A stretch of 64,000 bases of DNA from Leguminivora glycinivorella (GCF_023078275.1 NC_062975.1:14483141-14547140), one strand, 5' to 3'; positions 23,110 through 36,894 are shown, counted from the first letter of the stretch. Notes: generated by a model from the letters alone, not told the origin. Numbers and translations are program-made.

Positions 23110-26014
23110 TGTAGTGTGCACTGTACGTTACACACACCTTCACGTAATCTCTCTATATATTCCGTAGCTTAAGGTTCATATTTCAGTAATAAAACATACA
23201 TTCATCCAACAAGTTGTTTCCATCAACGCTCCTCCTTTACATGGCGATCCTGCCAGTGCGGCCTTGTGCTGCACTGGCAGCGCGCTGCGCTTGCCAGTCA
23301 AGGTTGTGAAGTGAAATATAAGTTATTTTAAATAAAACATTTCGGACATTAATAAATATGCGAGTAAGTGACACTGTGTGGAGCGGAAAAATAACAAACG
23401 AACAGTTTTGTCAGGACTTGGAACGTGAAGTAACAGTGAAGGTCACAAATTTTACAGCAACGGACACTCGAAACGTATATAAAAAGTGATTTTAAAATGG
23501 ACTAAATTTCATCATTTTCATCTTGAATTAAAATTTAAATACCAACTGCCGAGAGCAAAGTTTTTAAGAATATGGAGCAGCAGGGAGTTGTTGGTGTCCT
23601 TGGTCGAGCATGGCGTCTGGAGGTCCAAGGATAGCAGCAGAAGAAAGTGAAGGTTGTGGTTGTGATAAAACAAAAGTGAAATGTGAGGTTTGCAAAAGTG
23701 TACACGAATTACTGTAGGTACAAACTTTTTTTTTCTCATTCTTAGTGAAGCAGTTTCCTTTATTTTTCTTTTAGTTTATAAAGTTTAGTATTAAAGTTAT
23801 TTTACTTCTACAATGTTATTTAACTGCCGCTGCATGAAAAAAAAACTTATATGGTTAAAAAGTTGATCTTTAATCTGTTACGAGAAAAAGAAATATTATT
23901 GACTACACCTGTTAATTTTATTGCATAAAAACGCGGATTTCTTTTATTCATTTCTTATTATTTTCTAACATACATTTGATAATTTCATATTAAGTACTAC
24001 ATTTCATATAATAGTTACTCAGCATACTTTTATACCCAGCAAATATGGCACATGACGGCGGCGCGTGTACTCCTTATAGGGATTGGCATGTGTCGTCTGT
24101 TATTTCATCTCCAATTTCACAGTTCGTGCACTCATCATCACTTGAATATTATAAGAATGAAATTAAATTGTAATTACAGTGCAACACTTCAAATACTTAT
24201 TTAAATTTTTACCTTCCAATATAAACTACATACACAACTACCGAATTTTAACCATATATGTGTGTTTAATGTAACTTAATTAGATTTATTGTAACGTTAC
24301 TTTTTATTAGATATTATGTTTTATTTTTAATGATGACGAAGTAAAATTGTATCGGACGAGACTTTCTATTAATTCATGGATCTGACTTATTTAATAAACA
24401 AAGGAATGGAGAAATGTATAGAAATAACAGATATGACTTTTTAAATAAAAATGGTACTTACTTATTGTAAATGAGAATAGTTTTGAAGGTAAGGTTTGTT
24501 TTTGTAAAGTTTTATAGTTTGATTTAAAGGAATGTTTGTTTCGTAAAATGATTGGTCATCGAATGCTTGTGGAAAAGTTCAGTGAGGCAATGAATGTGAA
24601 AGAAGTGAAATGATTGTAGACAGAATTGATTTATGGGAAAATTTAAACACGTAAGTTTTTCGAAGGACTCTTAGCCTGATCAACTGAGGGTTGCCGGATT
24701 TCCTACATGTTAAAGTTTTCATGGAGTGTGAGATTAGTGATTGCATTTTTGAGTGTTGTTTTATTTTGTGAAAGATGAGTGAAAGTAATTAATTGATAAC
24801 AAATATAATTATGTGACTACCGCAAATCGTTGGCCCAAGAGGCAGCGATTAGCAAGGGTACGCCAGGGTACAAGACAGGTAGGGAATCCTTGGAGATCTG
24901 ATCATGATTCGGTCGAGTACCAATCGTGAAGACTCCTTGGACACATGGAAGGTTATTATGTAAGGAAGTGTTAAAAGAACTGCCTGTATGAGAAATATAT
25001 AGTATGTGTGCGCGCTTAAAAAAAAATCCTTGTACCCTGAGCAAATAAAAAAAAAATATTGTAAGGTCGGCCGACCACGTGCGTAAAAGCGTTGCGTACC
25101 CTTGATCTTATATAAATAATTATTGAGTCTTGATGTTTGTGAAAGATATAAATAAATAAATAATAAGGAATGACGTCATACTTAATGAAATAAATGTACT
25201 ATGTATGTACTTAAATAATTGAAAAAGCTTGCAAGTGTATCTAATAACGTATAATCCAAATGATAAATGACTGGTACCTAATGATAATGACATGATGAAA
25301 ACCGATAATAATGACTATTGACAATTATACTATGACACCTAAAATGCCAAATATACTTTGGTACGTAGTGTATTGACGAATACACTACGAATATAAGAAA
25401 ATGTAATACTTATTCTTGTCTTTTTAAATTTAATTCAATGCATCTTGTGTAGTTTTAGTGTTTTATTTGTATTCCAATTTTTAATGCTTACTTTTTGTGT
25501 AATAAAAAAAAAAGTGTGTAATTTTTTATGTAGAGTTAGATTTTGTCTTAATTTTATAGCATCAATGTGTGCCTACCTATGTTATTCACTAAGAAATATG
25601 CCTATATAAAAATAATATTCAATAGTATGTAAATTTTACTTATTACGTACACAGATATTATTATGACTATTGGCTTACCTTTCTATGTCAAGTTTTACAT
25701 GTAACAATACTGAATTAATATTTAAAAAAAAAATGGTGTACCTTATTCCGGCTTACTATTTTGATAAATGTATTGTTGTTTAGAAATGAAAAATATAAAA
25801 TGGAAAATTTAATGTTTTCAAAAAAATGTATTACAGTAAAAAAAAAAACATGTAAACTTTGTTTTTTCTTTTTTAAAGGGGGGAGGTGTAGTGTGCACTG
25901 TACGTTACACACACCTTCACGTAATCTCTCTATATATTCCGTAGCTTAAGGTTCATATTTCAGTAATAAAACATACATTCATCCAACAAGTTGTTTCCAT
26001 CAACGCTCCTCCTT
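23110..26014. mobile_element. Non-autonomous LTR retrotransposon (no coding sequence)
   Basis: Two 128-bp direct repeats, 23110-23237 and 25887-26014, starting 'tgtagtgtgcactg' and ending 'caacgctcctcctt', appear identical. Directly before the right copy is a polypurine tract, 'aaaggggggagg'. Just after the left copy is 'tggcgatcctgccagtg', which starts TGG as a tRNA primer-binding site should. The 2.65 kb between holds no long frame and no pol domain, so the element must depend on another for its enzymes. No clear target duplication was found; after the shared 128 bp the two flanks diverge at once. Confidence 0.85.
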
Positions 26015-26484
26015 ATTAAAATTGTATGGTAAGTATTAAAATTGTATGATGACTACGTATTTTCGATTAAAAATGTGTGTAATTTTTTATTTATTTTGGG
26101 CACCGAAAACGCTGTCAGCGATGTAGTGACGTCATCGAATTCGAACTTACTTCATGTCAAAACAATCACTGATATTATAAACTTTTTCTACTTGTCAACT
26201 GTATTAGGCCACCACAGACTAAACTATAAGTGCTAACTTTTCAGTGTTGGATACTCTATGGCAGTTCCGACTCAATTATAATAAGCTCATTATAGTTGAC
26301 TTTAGTTAACTGTAATAATTTCAAAAATAGAACTTCATACAATTTCTATACTAATTTGCGATAATACCTGGCAGATTTTCCTGCATCTGAAACACATTTT
26401 TTTTATCTGTCGCGTTATCGGCCAATCAGAGTCGTATATGCCATGCCGTAGTCGTATATGCCTCTACTTATGACGAACTCGAAT

Positions 26485-27345
26485 ACAGACTGAACAGGAC
26501 CGCTGCGTCGGTGTCAAGTTGGTTTCAGAGTAATGGCCTTATTCTGAACACAACTAAAACGCATTTCATCAGTTTCGACCTCTCTGGGCGTCAAATGAGA
26601 CAGCTGTCAGTACTAGCGAACGGGAGTTCTATTGACCAAGTAATGAGCTCAACTTTCCTAGGTTTTGAGTTAGACAGCGGCCTCACCTGGGGAGGTCATA
26701 TAGATACATTGTGTGAAAAACTGGCAACTGCATGTTTTGCCCTAAAAAGATTGGCACGAATACCCAACCGAAATGGTCCGTGCCTGTTATTTTGCATCGG
26801 TGCACTCGCGCCTACAATATGGCATCGAGCTGTGGGCAGCGGCCGCCGACTGGGAGAGAGTGTTTCGTCTCCAAAAGCGAGCAGTACGCGCGATAGTGCG
26901 CCTTCCCAAACCAGCTCAGCAAAACCTCTCTTCAAGTCACTTGGTATATTAACGCTGCCCTCACTCTTAATATTACAGATGGCAACAAATGTGCGTGATG
27001 AAGTGAGCTCAAACCCCATCATAGAGCCCCCGCGAAGGTACGAGACCCGTAGCGCGCGCGCAGGATTACTGCGGCTCGAGCCGCATCGACTAGCTAAGTC
27101 TAAAAAACTTACCCACGTCATGGGCCGTAAGGTGTACAATCAGCTACCACACGAAATAAAAAATATGCATAGTGCTGCACTGTTTAAGGCAAAACTTAAA
27201 AAATGGCTTCTCGAGCAGACGTTTTACGACCACAAGGAGTTATTTAGTTATGTGAAACCAATGGTTTGAAATATTGTAATAAACTAAATGTAAATACGCA
27301 CTGTAACTATTGACATGTAATTTTAAATTACCAATAAATTATTAT
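26485..27345 (+). pseudogene. 3' end of a LINE reverse transcriptase, frameshifted
   Basis: The frame starting at 26511 matches the C-terminal part of a jockey/CR1-type reverse transcriptase (SSWFQSNGLILNTTKT, then STFLGFELDS, then a late block ending KLKKWLLEQ). Between about 26765 and 26940 the frame drifts. The expected text (YFASVHSRLQYGIELWAAAA) is in another frame, so at least two indels have occurred. The 5' portion is missing, and the end is a short A/T-rich repeat tail near 27340. This is an inactive fragment. Confidence 0.85.
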
Positions 27346-29330
27346 GAATTATTATTATGAATTATGAAGAGACGGTTATTACAAACAATTGGTTGCTAGG
27401 TAATTCGATGTTGATACAACGGTGAACGACTCTATTAACATTAATTTTAACTTGCATGAATGATGATATTTCCGTCCATTGATGATGAAGATGATGACTC
27501 GTAGAAAAAGTATTGTATACAATAGTTATATAATTAAGCTTTTCACTCTCGTACCGTACTATTAGGCCACTCAGCAAGCTTCGTGGCCTAAACATGGTAC
27601 TTGACTGAAAAGCTTTGTTAATATAATTATCACGATTGTATAAAATACTATTATGCCTCATACTTAAAAGTCAGATTTTTTTTTTCGAATATAATGACCT
27701 GATGCACAGATAATCTATATATCTAGTCTAAATGACTGTGTTGTTTTCGCCTGATTACGTAAAAGTATACTTTATAAATATTTTTGCTGTCATAATAAAA
27801 TACGGTAATATTTTATTTCGGTTAATTGGACAATATAAAATCACATAAGATAGACTTTGAAAAAGGTCAAGTAGCCTATTGTCAAGACGTTGGAATCCGG
27901 TGTACTGATATTTGTGGAGCTTTGCCAGCTCCGATATATCTGATGGCGTCTGTACTATACATATGTACTACTGCTGCTTGTCCGTGTTTTCACATACATA
28001 GTTCATACAGGAACCAGTATAACCTGATCTCGTGACCTGTATCAATTGTAGTTGGAGTTAATTGTCTCCTGGATATTCATATTTATTAATGCACATGTAT
28101 GCAATAGTACCAATAGGTTGAAAATATTACTATCTCACTATGTCTAAAAACTGCCTTCCGCTAAATATCACAGTGCATTATGGTATTCTTGGCATGGACT
28201 CCGCAGAGCGGTCGACTATTATTCACCTGTGTCGTGTTGCTACGTGCTTCCCTGTCTCTCTTACGTACGAATATATATGAAAGACAAAGAGGTAGCGTGG
28301 TCTGTGGATCAATGAGTACACACCCCTCAGGATCAATGAGTACACTCACTACCTTAAAATGGCTGCGCACAAACAACGCACCCAAGTGACTGGAATGGAA
28401 CAACATGTTTCAACACTTTACAAGCCGTATCTCACGTCTGCCCTCAGGAAATTGTCTAGTTGATATTTTGGCATCTATTTGTCTTCAGAAATTACTGGAA
28501 TTTTGAATGTTGACGTGAAACCCGTTTAAAGCCGAGAAATAAGTACGTAATTGTGGTGGTTAGTTGTATCTAGTCACGTTATTTAAGGTACATTTGAAAT
28601 AAATTTGGTCAAATATTTAGCAAAATATTTTGTTCAATATGCACCATAAAAGTAAGAAAAAAAAACATCCATATCCTTTGCCTTAAACTGATACATTACA
28701 TCCGATTCAAAAAATCCTTCTCAAGATACATTTAGTTACAAGTAAGTCTTAATAAAACTATTAATAGGGAAGTAGCTAAAACCTAGGCAGGAATTTCTAT
28801 TTCTATAAAGCCAAGATATCCTAGGCAATAAGACGGGATTTAACGATATTACGATATCTTCGTCTTTAACGCCATCTTGAGTGATCTATCTGCACTAGCG
28901 AATACGAATACTATCAATTCTTTAGTGCGTGCGCGGCGCCGTATGAACCAAGTTACAATCTTGCGAGATTGTATCAATACCGTTCAAAGGAACATCGTAA
29001 GAGGGCGCCACAATAGCACATAGAGTATTGATTATTGCTAGTGTATACAAGCTGAATTACCGGCGCTTCCTTAACCTGCTTTAGTCTGTAATTATGTTAA
29101 AAAAAGCTATTAGAAGGACTAGGCTTTTCGTTCTAAATTTGTCAATTATATTAAAATACTAATCAAACTAAGTATTAGTTTGAAAATTAGTAACACATTT
29201 CTCTTTTATAACTTTGTGAAACAGCATTGGGTTCATACTGTAAAACAAAATGTAAGTTGAAAGGCACGACAACCATAGACGGCTCGTAGGCGACGGAACT
29301 ACCAACTTCCGTGCTGCGCACGTGCTGGCA
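27346..29330. other. Gene-free stretch
   Basis: No exon could be supported. Minor features: 'ggatcaatgagtacac' occurs twice at 28308-28346. Confidence 0.45.
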
Positions 29331-29390
29331 GCCTGGCCGGATGCGCTTTTATTTTTTGTACATATTTTTCAGTCTGTTCTGTCATGTCAG

Positions 29391-29487
29391 TGTATAGTTT
29401 TTGCACAATTTTTGTAAATATTTGTGTAAACAGCAACAAATGTATAGTTTTTGCACAACTTTTGTAAATATTTGTGTAAATAGCTAC
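29391..29487. repeat. Short tandem duplication (about 50 bp, two copies)
   Basis: 'tgtatagtttttgcacaa' followed by 'tttgtaaatatttgtgtaaa' occurs twice in a row with few differences. Confidence 0.8.
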
Positions 29488-29969
29488 CCTTTTGTATATT
29501 CTTTGCTTTTTCATTGTGCGTTGTGTACATAATTGTATAACATACTGTACAGCTGAAGTTTTTACGCGTTTTATTCACCATCGGCGGCCCGACAACTTAC
29601 ACGAGTAAATAACCAAGCTTGATCACAATTTCAACGATTGCGCTTTCGCTGGTTACATAATTTAAACAATGGCAATTTAATTATACTCATTATTCGTCAA
29701 CACATATTCTGACCGCCCGCTGGTCCATCTGTCAACCATGCAATCATCCGTGTAGGTACCTTGGTTACAACAATCTTGTGATTAACCGATATTTTAGACA
29801 TTCGATTTCGAGCCTTGTCAAACGTATTAACTGTAAAAATGTTGTAATAAATTACATGAATGTATAAATTACACAATCTTGGTTTCTTTCAACCCGTTAG
29901 TTACTAAGAATGACACTGAAACTTGAGCAGTTTCGTATTCCCAATACAGGAGTGATGTGTTTTCAGATG

Positions 29970-30466
29970 TTTTTAGGGTTCCGTAGTCAACTAGGAACCC
30001 TTATAGTTTCGCCATGTCTGTCTGTCCGTCCGTCCGCGGATAATCTCAGTAACCGTTAGCACTAGAAAGCTGAAATTTGGTACCAATATGTATATCAATC
30101 ACGCCAACAAAGTGCAAAAATAAAAAATGGAAAAAATGTTTTATTAGGGTACCACCCCTACATGTAAAGTGGGGGCTGATTTTTTTTCATTCCAACCCCA
30201 ACGTGTGATATATTGTTGGATAGGTATTTAAAAATGAATAAGGGTTTACTAAGATCGTTTTTTGATAATATTAATATGTTTGGAAATAATCACTCCTAAA
30301 GGAAAAAAAAAGTGCGTCCCCCCCCCTTTAACTTTTGAACTTTATAAAGACTTTCTAGGAAAATTATTTTGAACTTGATAGGTTCAGTAGTTTTTGAGAA
30401 AAATACGGAAAACTACGGAACCCTACACTGAGCGTGGCCCGACACGCTCTTGGCCGGTTTTTTTAG
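29970..30466 (+). repeat. Dispersed 'gggttccgta' repeat
   Basis: Starts 'agggttccgtagtcaactag' and ends 'gctcttggccggtttttt'. A second, diverged copy spans about 45077-45997, and a fragment of the 3' end lies at 52625-52680. Familiar in lepidopteran DNA; class not assigned. Non-coding. Confidence 0.75.
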
Positions 30467-32007
30467 TTAGTGTGTAAAATTGTATGTGTATACCTGAACG
30501 CAACTGTTCAAATAACACGGCATCGACTGATGTGATGTACCACGGATAATGTGCCTCTCGGCGGTTGGCGCTTATGGTTATAACCGATACCGATACGTTA
30601 CTAATGCGGTTCTCACGATGCTAAAAGCGCCACCTGCAAAAAAAAGGTACATTTTTTCGCGAAACGTCACTTATTTTCTGATTTGGAGGTAAATAATAAG
30701 AGATGAAAAAAATACCTATCAGCACATGGGGGTGGTATTTAAATAGGTTCTATGACTAATTATTTTAAAGAACAATCAATTTTAAAGCATTTTACTAACA
30801 TCAACAATGGTGTACGTGCTGCACAATGATAAATTACCATAAAATGTAAGCAATATTTCATCAGCACATATGAATCATATTTTTTGTAGATGCAACATAA
30901 ATCTAAAAATATTTACGCATTACAAAAAAGTATCAGTGAATTTATAAATTGTACGGGCTTAATCGCAAAGAAAAGTTTCAAGAGATTATTTTCTGACACC
31001 CATAGGAAAACAATGAAGTGTCAAACTGTAAGTAACTAAACTTTGTCTACGATTTCAATAACGGGGACTGACCTATCGCATTCTTGCGTTATAGTTAGCG
31101 GCCGACGAGTGAATTGACGCGGTAATGGCATATTGTTAGTTACGCGGTTTTCATTTCATTCATCAGTCATCACACACGTGACGTTTTTGTTCTCAGACCA
31201 GTCAGGAGCGGTTGTATTGAAAGAGAAATAAGAGCATTTTCAGAATTTGGGTACACATAATATTTTTATTGAAATTTTATGCTTAATTATCGTCACAAAA
31301 CTGACAGTGAGTTAATTTTTGTTAACCTTCGCTAATTGGGGCGTCCCAAATGCTGAAAATGCAAGTAAATATAAACCGTAGGTACGAGGAGATAAACGGG
31401 GTTATTGTACAATCTCCAATTGATATAAATGTATATGATTTAGAAAAATATATGTACCTACCAAAAAAGTAAAACAATATTTTTCAGTCTTAAAAGACCC
31501 TTTGATTTATAAGTCGTTATTACATGCTTATGAATTTTTGAAACAAGAAGATATTAGGGCTTACTTTGATTTAAGTTACTCGTAATATCGTTATCGTTAG
31601 TATATGAATTGTGTCTACTAATATTATTTTAAATATATTAATATCAAAAAATCGTAGTTGACTGGAGTATCCGCCGGATGACAATCACATTACAACATGA
31701 GATGAGCACGCAACAATGCGGCTATTTAGTTCGAGATGATTAATAGGTTTGATTTCGTTCAAATTATGGCATTTATTGTGTAAAATATTTAAAGGTCTAA
31801 CCAGGACGTATTTTTTGACTGAGTAAAATGACTAAGTAACTATAGTGATTTTAAAACTATACAATAGAAGTTTCCTCCGAATTTCAAATTCTCATTCGTG
31901 GAAAACCAAAGCGCAACTTTTTGATTTCCATCTCAATCAGACCAGTGACATCTGCATATATTTTTCGTCACATTTACGAGTAAATGGGGTACTTAACTCT
32001 CAGAATC
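30467..32007. other. Gene-free stretch
   Basis: AT-rich, with no coding exon or repeat boundary that I can support. Confidence 0.45.
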
Positions 32008-32172
32008 CATTCTAATGTTATAAATGGGAAAATGTGACGTTGTGTCTGTTTGTTTGTCCGTCTTTCACGGCAAAATGGAGCGACGAATTGACGTGATTTT
32101 TTAGTTGGAGATAGTTAAAGGGTTGGAGAGTGACATAGGCTATGTTTTGTCTCTTTCTAACGCGAGCGAGTT
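32008..32172 (+). repeat. Dispersed 175-bp repeat, copy C
   Basis: Starts 'ccattctaatgttataaatg'. It runs to 'ctctttctaacgcgagcgag' and then stops short, lacking the usual 'gcgggcaaaagctagta' end. Confidence 0.75.
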
Positions 32173-32471
32173 ATAATAAAGCAAAAAGTGAATATTGCTT
32201 CCAGTTTTTTATGACTAAATGAATCGTATTGCTTTTCATAAAAAACATAAAAGAACAAATTTAATATGTCACAGCTCCATCGTAAAAGTCCATGTCAACT
32301 TTAAGTAACTGACACCGCTCATTGTATTATCTATTCAAATTTCAAACAAAGTACCTATTTCAACTGATTTTGAATGAGATAAAGAATAAAAACGAAAACG
32401 CTTAAAGGACAAGGATATTTGTATACTAAATGTGTAATATCCTTATTAGCAGGATCAAGAAGGTCAGCAGA

Positions 32472-32478
32472 TATAAAT
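32472..32478 (+). promoter_or_regulatory. TATA box of CP2
   Basis: TATAAAT is followed about 30 bp later by 'ttcgcagtc', a plausible arthropod start site. A non-coding first exon would end at 32567 before 'gtaagt'. Confidence 0.55.
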
Positions 32479-33098
32479 AATGAATTCTTATTGCTATTCG
32501 CAGTCTACGAGTGAAAACAAACGTTAACAATTGTGACTTAGGCTAGGCCGGCGGTTTGAACTAAAATGTAAGTTGATTTATTGTAGCGTTATTAATAGAC
32601 TTGTTAATACATATACATAATAATATATTCGAAGGTTATTTATAGCCAAATTATAAAAGCTTCCGGTAATTTTAAACTAAACAAGTTATTAGTACTTACC
32701 TACTCGTAGAGAACGCGCTGTAAATGATGATCAGATTGAATTTAGATTAAGTAAAAAATAACGAGGAAGAAGGAGCTGTTATAATATGAATTCACATGAT
32801 TGTTGCCATTAAAACTGCCTGTCCTTATTAGTTATTCTATTAGTTGAATGAATGTTTTTAAAATATGCGTTAAAGGTTTAAAACGCTCATTGACAGCGTT
32901 AAACGTTTAACGCTCAGTGTTGCCAAGTCGAATTTTGAAATATCTACCTACGCCTCCCTATTTTCATTTCCACATTACGAAGTTACTCTTCTTCCACGCT
33001 TAGTTTAGCAAACGCCCATGTTCGTAAAATCGGTTAGTTTCTTTTTTTTCTGATTTTGTAGTTTGTTTAATGTTGCGATTTTATTTCATTTCTTTCAG

Positions 33099-33842
33099 AT
33101 GATTTTGAAAAAAACACTTTTTTATCTTTATATCGATTCCGCTGTTTCTTTCTGCTCCAATATCAAAGGATGACAATGAAGCAGAAATAGTAAGCTACGA
33201 AAATAGAAACGATGGCAGCGGAAATTATCATTTCCAGTACGTACCTATGTCTTTTTCTAACTTGTAAATGTAACATTCTCAATTGAAAATATAGAGGTGT
33301 TATGGTAGTTGTCAATTGCAATTAATTCAAGGCTGAAATTTTGAAATGATCCATAGCGGCCATCGATATTTGCGGTACCGTTTATTAAATATTATTTTTC
33401 ATAGATACAAAACGTCTAACAACATAACAAGGGAGGAAACTGGCATGTTAATAAATGGCGGGCAACCTGGCACTCACATACGTGTACAGGGTTCCGTGTC
33501 CTATTATGACCCAAACGGCGAATTGATAACTTTGAGGTACTTTGCCGACGACAAGGGCTACCGTATCTTACCAAAGGAAGAGCAAGATGTGCTCCTGGTG
33601 AATAAAAACGTAAGTTTGATGTATATTCATATCCAGGTGTCTAGGGATAGCGCCGATAGGTTAATTTTGAATTTGTCGAATAATTTCGTGATATAAATTA
33701 CTATTGACATACAAAAAATAAGGCTTCGATTATTTAAACTAAAGATGTTTTAATCGACCTTCACATTAATTACAAAATGTAATATTTGTTTCAGCAAGAA
33801 GTATCACCTCTTATCGTAGCATCCTTATTAGGCAGCGGTTAA
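33099..33842 (+). CDS. CP2: RR-1 cuticular protein, 129 aa after one-base correction
   Basis: Chitin-binding cuticle protein. A non-coding exon ends at 32567. Coding exons: 33099-33236, 33405-33609, 33795-33842, with phases 2 and 0. Domain text: NYHFQY, then GSVSYYDPNGELI, then RYFADDKGYRI. The tail is VSPLIVASLLGSG. The coding sum is 391 bases, one too many. From the ATG directly after the acceptor the frame stops at 33171-33173, while the rest of the exon is open in the +1 frame. The fault is within or near the A7 or T6 runs at 33107-33122, inside the signal peptide. One base fewer there would give a normal hydrophobic leader. It is either a recent null allele or a homopolymer error in the sequence. 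AATAAA follows at 33884. RR-1 identity is clear although the D-E-N-G core has become D-D-K-G. Confidence 0.8.
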
Positions 33843-34451
33843 TACCTACGACCTGCAACCCGATACTTTTAAGTAATAAGTGAAATAAATTTGGAAGAAA
33901 CAGAAACCAAAAGAAGAAAACCACTACAGTCCGCGCTTTCGGTCACGGGAAAACTGCTAATAATTAATAATTATATCCCGACCTTATTGTTTTACAAATT
34001 TAATTAGTTTGTAGGCACTGTTGACGAAAATGTATACCTATGCAAATAAAAATAAATTATAAGATAAAATCTGTGTTATTTGAGATAAAAGCTACAGATA
34101 CACAGCAAGCGAATCTTTTTGTTCATCAATGTAGGATGATACTAAGGTCACTGCGGAATGGAACAAACAAAAGCACGTATTAAACAGGTACTGCACTTAA
34201 CGCACAAAACATGCGTTTTACAAAATCAGCCACGGGAACTTCAACTTAATGATTCGGTTCTAAAGTTGGGAATTCAACATTATTTTTTTGGTTTTATTGT
34301 CTTTTTGATCAACCATCGTGTCAAGCAAAGTTGCTTATTTAAATATAAAATCTGCAGAATCTTACCAGTTGCTATTTCATGTTTGTTGTACTAAGTAACC
34401 CTCTAAAAAGTAAAAAAAAACTACGTGTATGTAGCTATAAGTAAATGCTAG

Positions 34452-34461
34452 TATATATAAA
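34452..34461 (+). promoter_or_regulatory. TATA box of CP3
   Basis: 'tatatataaa' lies 32 bp before an ATG that directly abuts 'gtaagt'. The leader would be very short. Confidence 0.5.
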
Positions 34462-34492
34462 GCAAGGTCGTATATAACGTGTTTTTGTTTAT

Positions 34493-36894
34493 ATGGTAAG
34501 TAGTCCACGTCCAGCTTATTTATACTTCTTATTTATGTATATATTCATATGTTGTTGTAATAATAAAACCTGCGTAGGAATAAGTGTCATTTCGTTAAGA
34601 GCCATTTTGTCGCCATGCGGTGTCGTTGTTTAGAATCACTTTAACTGAAGTTCATGTAAAATAATAAGAATTGCGGCCCGATTCAAACTTGCTACACGAT
34701 GTGGATTGGATGTGTTACTGTAAAATAGTTAGTAATTACTGAATTTGAATCTATAAATGCGTAATTACCTGTACCAAACTGTGTAAACAGTTTTGGGGGA
34801 CATTGTATTTATTCTTATGTTCATTATGTAAGATGCTTATTCAATAAACAATAATAATAACATATTTCTCAATGTCTTCCAAATTAGGCTTATTTTATTT
34901 TATTTCGATTGAATCTTATAAAACCTTGCATATGTCAATCTCATAATTACGGTTCAAGGTAGATTTTATACAATATTACATAATAATATGTTTAATCGGG
35001 GTCACGGACACAGAAAAATAAAACAAAATATGTATGTCTCTCTTCTGTATCAAAAACGTATTGGTAAAACTAAATTTTAAAATTCGATTTACAGATGATT
35101 CTCAATTTGACTGTAATAGTATTGATAATAGGAGCCACCGTTGCTCTTGAAACACAGGATGCTCAATCGGAAATATTAGAACAAACTAACTTTAATGATG
35201 GAAGCGGTAACTATCGTTTCAGGTATTATTATCATTTTATTAAGTTTTGATAATCTAATTATAATCTAATTATTGTAAGGTCATCACTAACTGAGCATTT
35301 TTTTTTTTTTGCCACTTTTATGAAATGTGATATTTTTGAAAAAAAAAATGCTATTTCTACTCAGAATTAATCGCCTTTTCAATCCTAGTTAAAAAAATTG
35401 TCCCATACGATTTTTTCTTATTTTGTTACCATTTTCCGTACTTACATGTTGTATGGGGTAACAAAGGAGGAAAGTAACAAAAATATATGGAAATTCTGGG
35501 ACACTTTTTGTCTCCCAGTGAGATTGAAAGTACTCGTGATTCTGAGTACAATTGACCTAAAATTCCCTAAGACAATAAAAAACAATTATTGGCAAAAAAA
35601 AAAAACAGAAATGCTCAACTGACGTTCTCATCACAACGCTTGCAAAATGGCGTCAAAGCAATCGTCGCGTCGCACGTATCGATTGTCATTGATCTTGAGA
35701 TTGCTCTTGTATTTTAGGTTTTCGTTCAGTAAACTGTATAATGAAATGGTGATCCTAGTGTTTTTACTCTAACATTATAATTATCTTTTTATTAAGTTTT
35801 GAATGTAGGTAATCTGTTATAACACTGAGGGACCAAACGACCTCTTTTCCGAAAAGTCGTCGACATCTCTTCTAAATCACAGCACTTTACAAAATACATC
35901 CACAGCGCAGGCTTCATCAAACTATGTTATATTATGTCAAAAGGGCCATCAATACAAATCAGGTAGCTCATAAACGTTACTAAAACTAAAATATTCTTCC
36001 CTGGATCTAAATTGATGTCCTGAACAATGTTATTCGTTTTCGCGAATTTCGTTCATTCTTTTCCGTACTATTCGCGACATAGCCAATTGTTATGATTTGA
36101 TTATTTTTATGTTACAGCTTCAAAACATCAAACGGACTCTACAGAATGGAAACTGGCCAGCTAATAACTGAAAACGACTCAAGCCAGAAATATATTGTGC
36201 GAGGATCTTATTCTTATATCGACCCGGACGGCAAAGAAGTTGTCGTTTATTATATAGCCGATGAAAATGGTTACGCCACTGAGAAACCATTGCCAACTCC
36301 ACCTGCAGGTTCTGTGGTAGCTGTAAGTATACAAAACGACAATAACAACGTAATATTCATATGTAAGTAGTAAAATAGAAGCGCCACATTATGTCATGAT
36401 AGGCTACTCGCTAATTACAGGTAGGTACCTATACCTACAAATGCAGCGGGCGACAAACTTGCCATGCCCCTATTGTTAAGGCCTTATCACACTTGCGATT
36501 TGCGGGCGATTTGAAAGCGAAGCAAACTCGCAGCGACTTCGCCGCGAGTGCGCAGCGTGTTCGCCACGATATCCATTGCAACGCTGTTTGAATCTTTCGA
36601 CAGTGCCATTATTGTTGCTTTTCCATCTGCCCACATTCGTAGATTATTTAAACTACTACTAATATTGACTTAAACTATAGTAAATAGAAAATAATTTTGC
36701 TGACGAATACAGCATGACGTTTCGACTCTACACGCGGCTAACTCGCTGCGCACTCACGGCGTATTCGCTGCGCGTTCGCTTGGCTTTCAAATCGCTTACA
36801 AATCACAAATGTGATGAGGCCCTAAGACGTCTTATCTCTTTGTTTCTTTTAGGCTGGAGTTCCAGGGCCCGTCGTGGCGTCTTTACTAGGCTAA
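34493..36894 (+). CDS. CP3: RR-1 cuticular protein, about 125 aa
   Basis: Secreted chitin-binding cuticle protein. Exons: 34493-34495 (ATG alone), 35095-35222, 36118-36322, 36853-36894, phases 0, 2, 0. The second exon also begins ATG, so the first may instead be untranslated. The leader is MILNLTVIVLIIGATVA, cleaved near ALETQDA. The RR-1 domain is NYRFSFKTSNGLYRM, then GSYSYIDPDGKEVVVYY, then IADENGY. The tail is GSVVAAGVPGPVVASLLG. The last ten residues sit on their own exon, as in CP2 and CP4. Intron 3 carries a MITE (36478-36826). Start choice is the only uncertain part. Confidence 0.92.
36478..36826. mobile_element. MITE in CP3 intron 3
   Basis: 'aaggccttatcacacttgcg' at the left and 'aatgtgatgaggccctaag' at the right are inverted. 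Inner parts ('gcgatttgaaagcgaagc' and 'gcttggctttcaaatcgc') also pair. Non-coding. Confidence 0.8.

Noticed and set aside
28180..28406. Facing 69- and 81-codon frames on opposite strands
   Set aside because: No domain, no codon bias and no splice context; a small internal repeat explains the open stretch.
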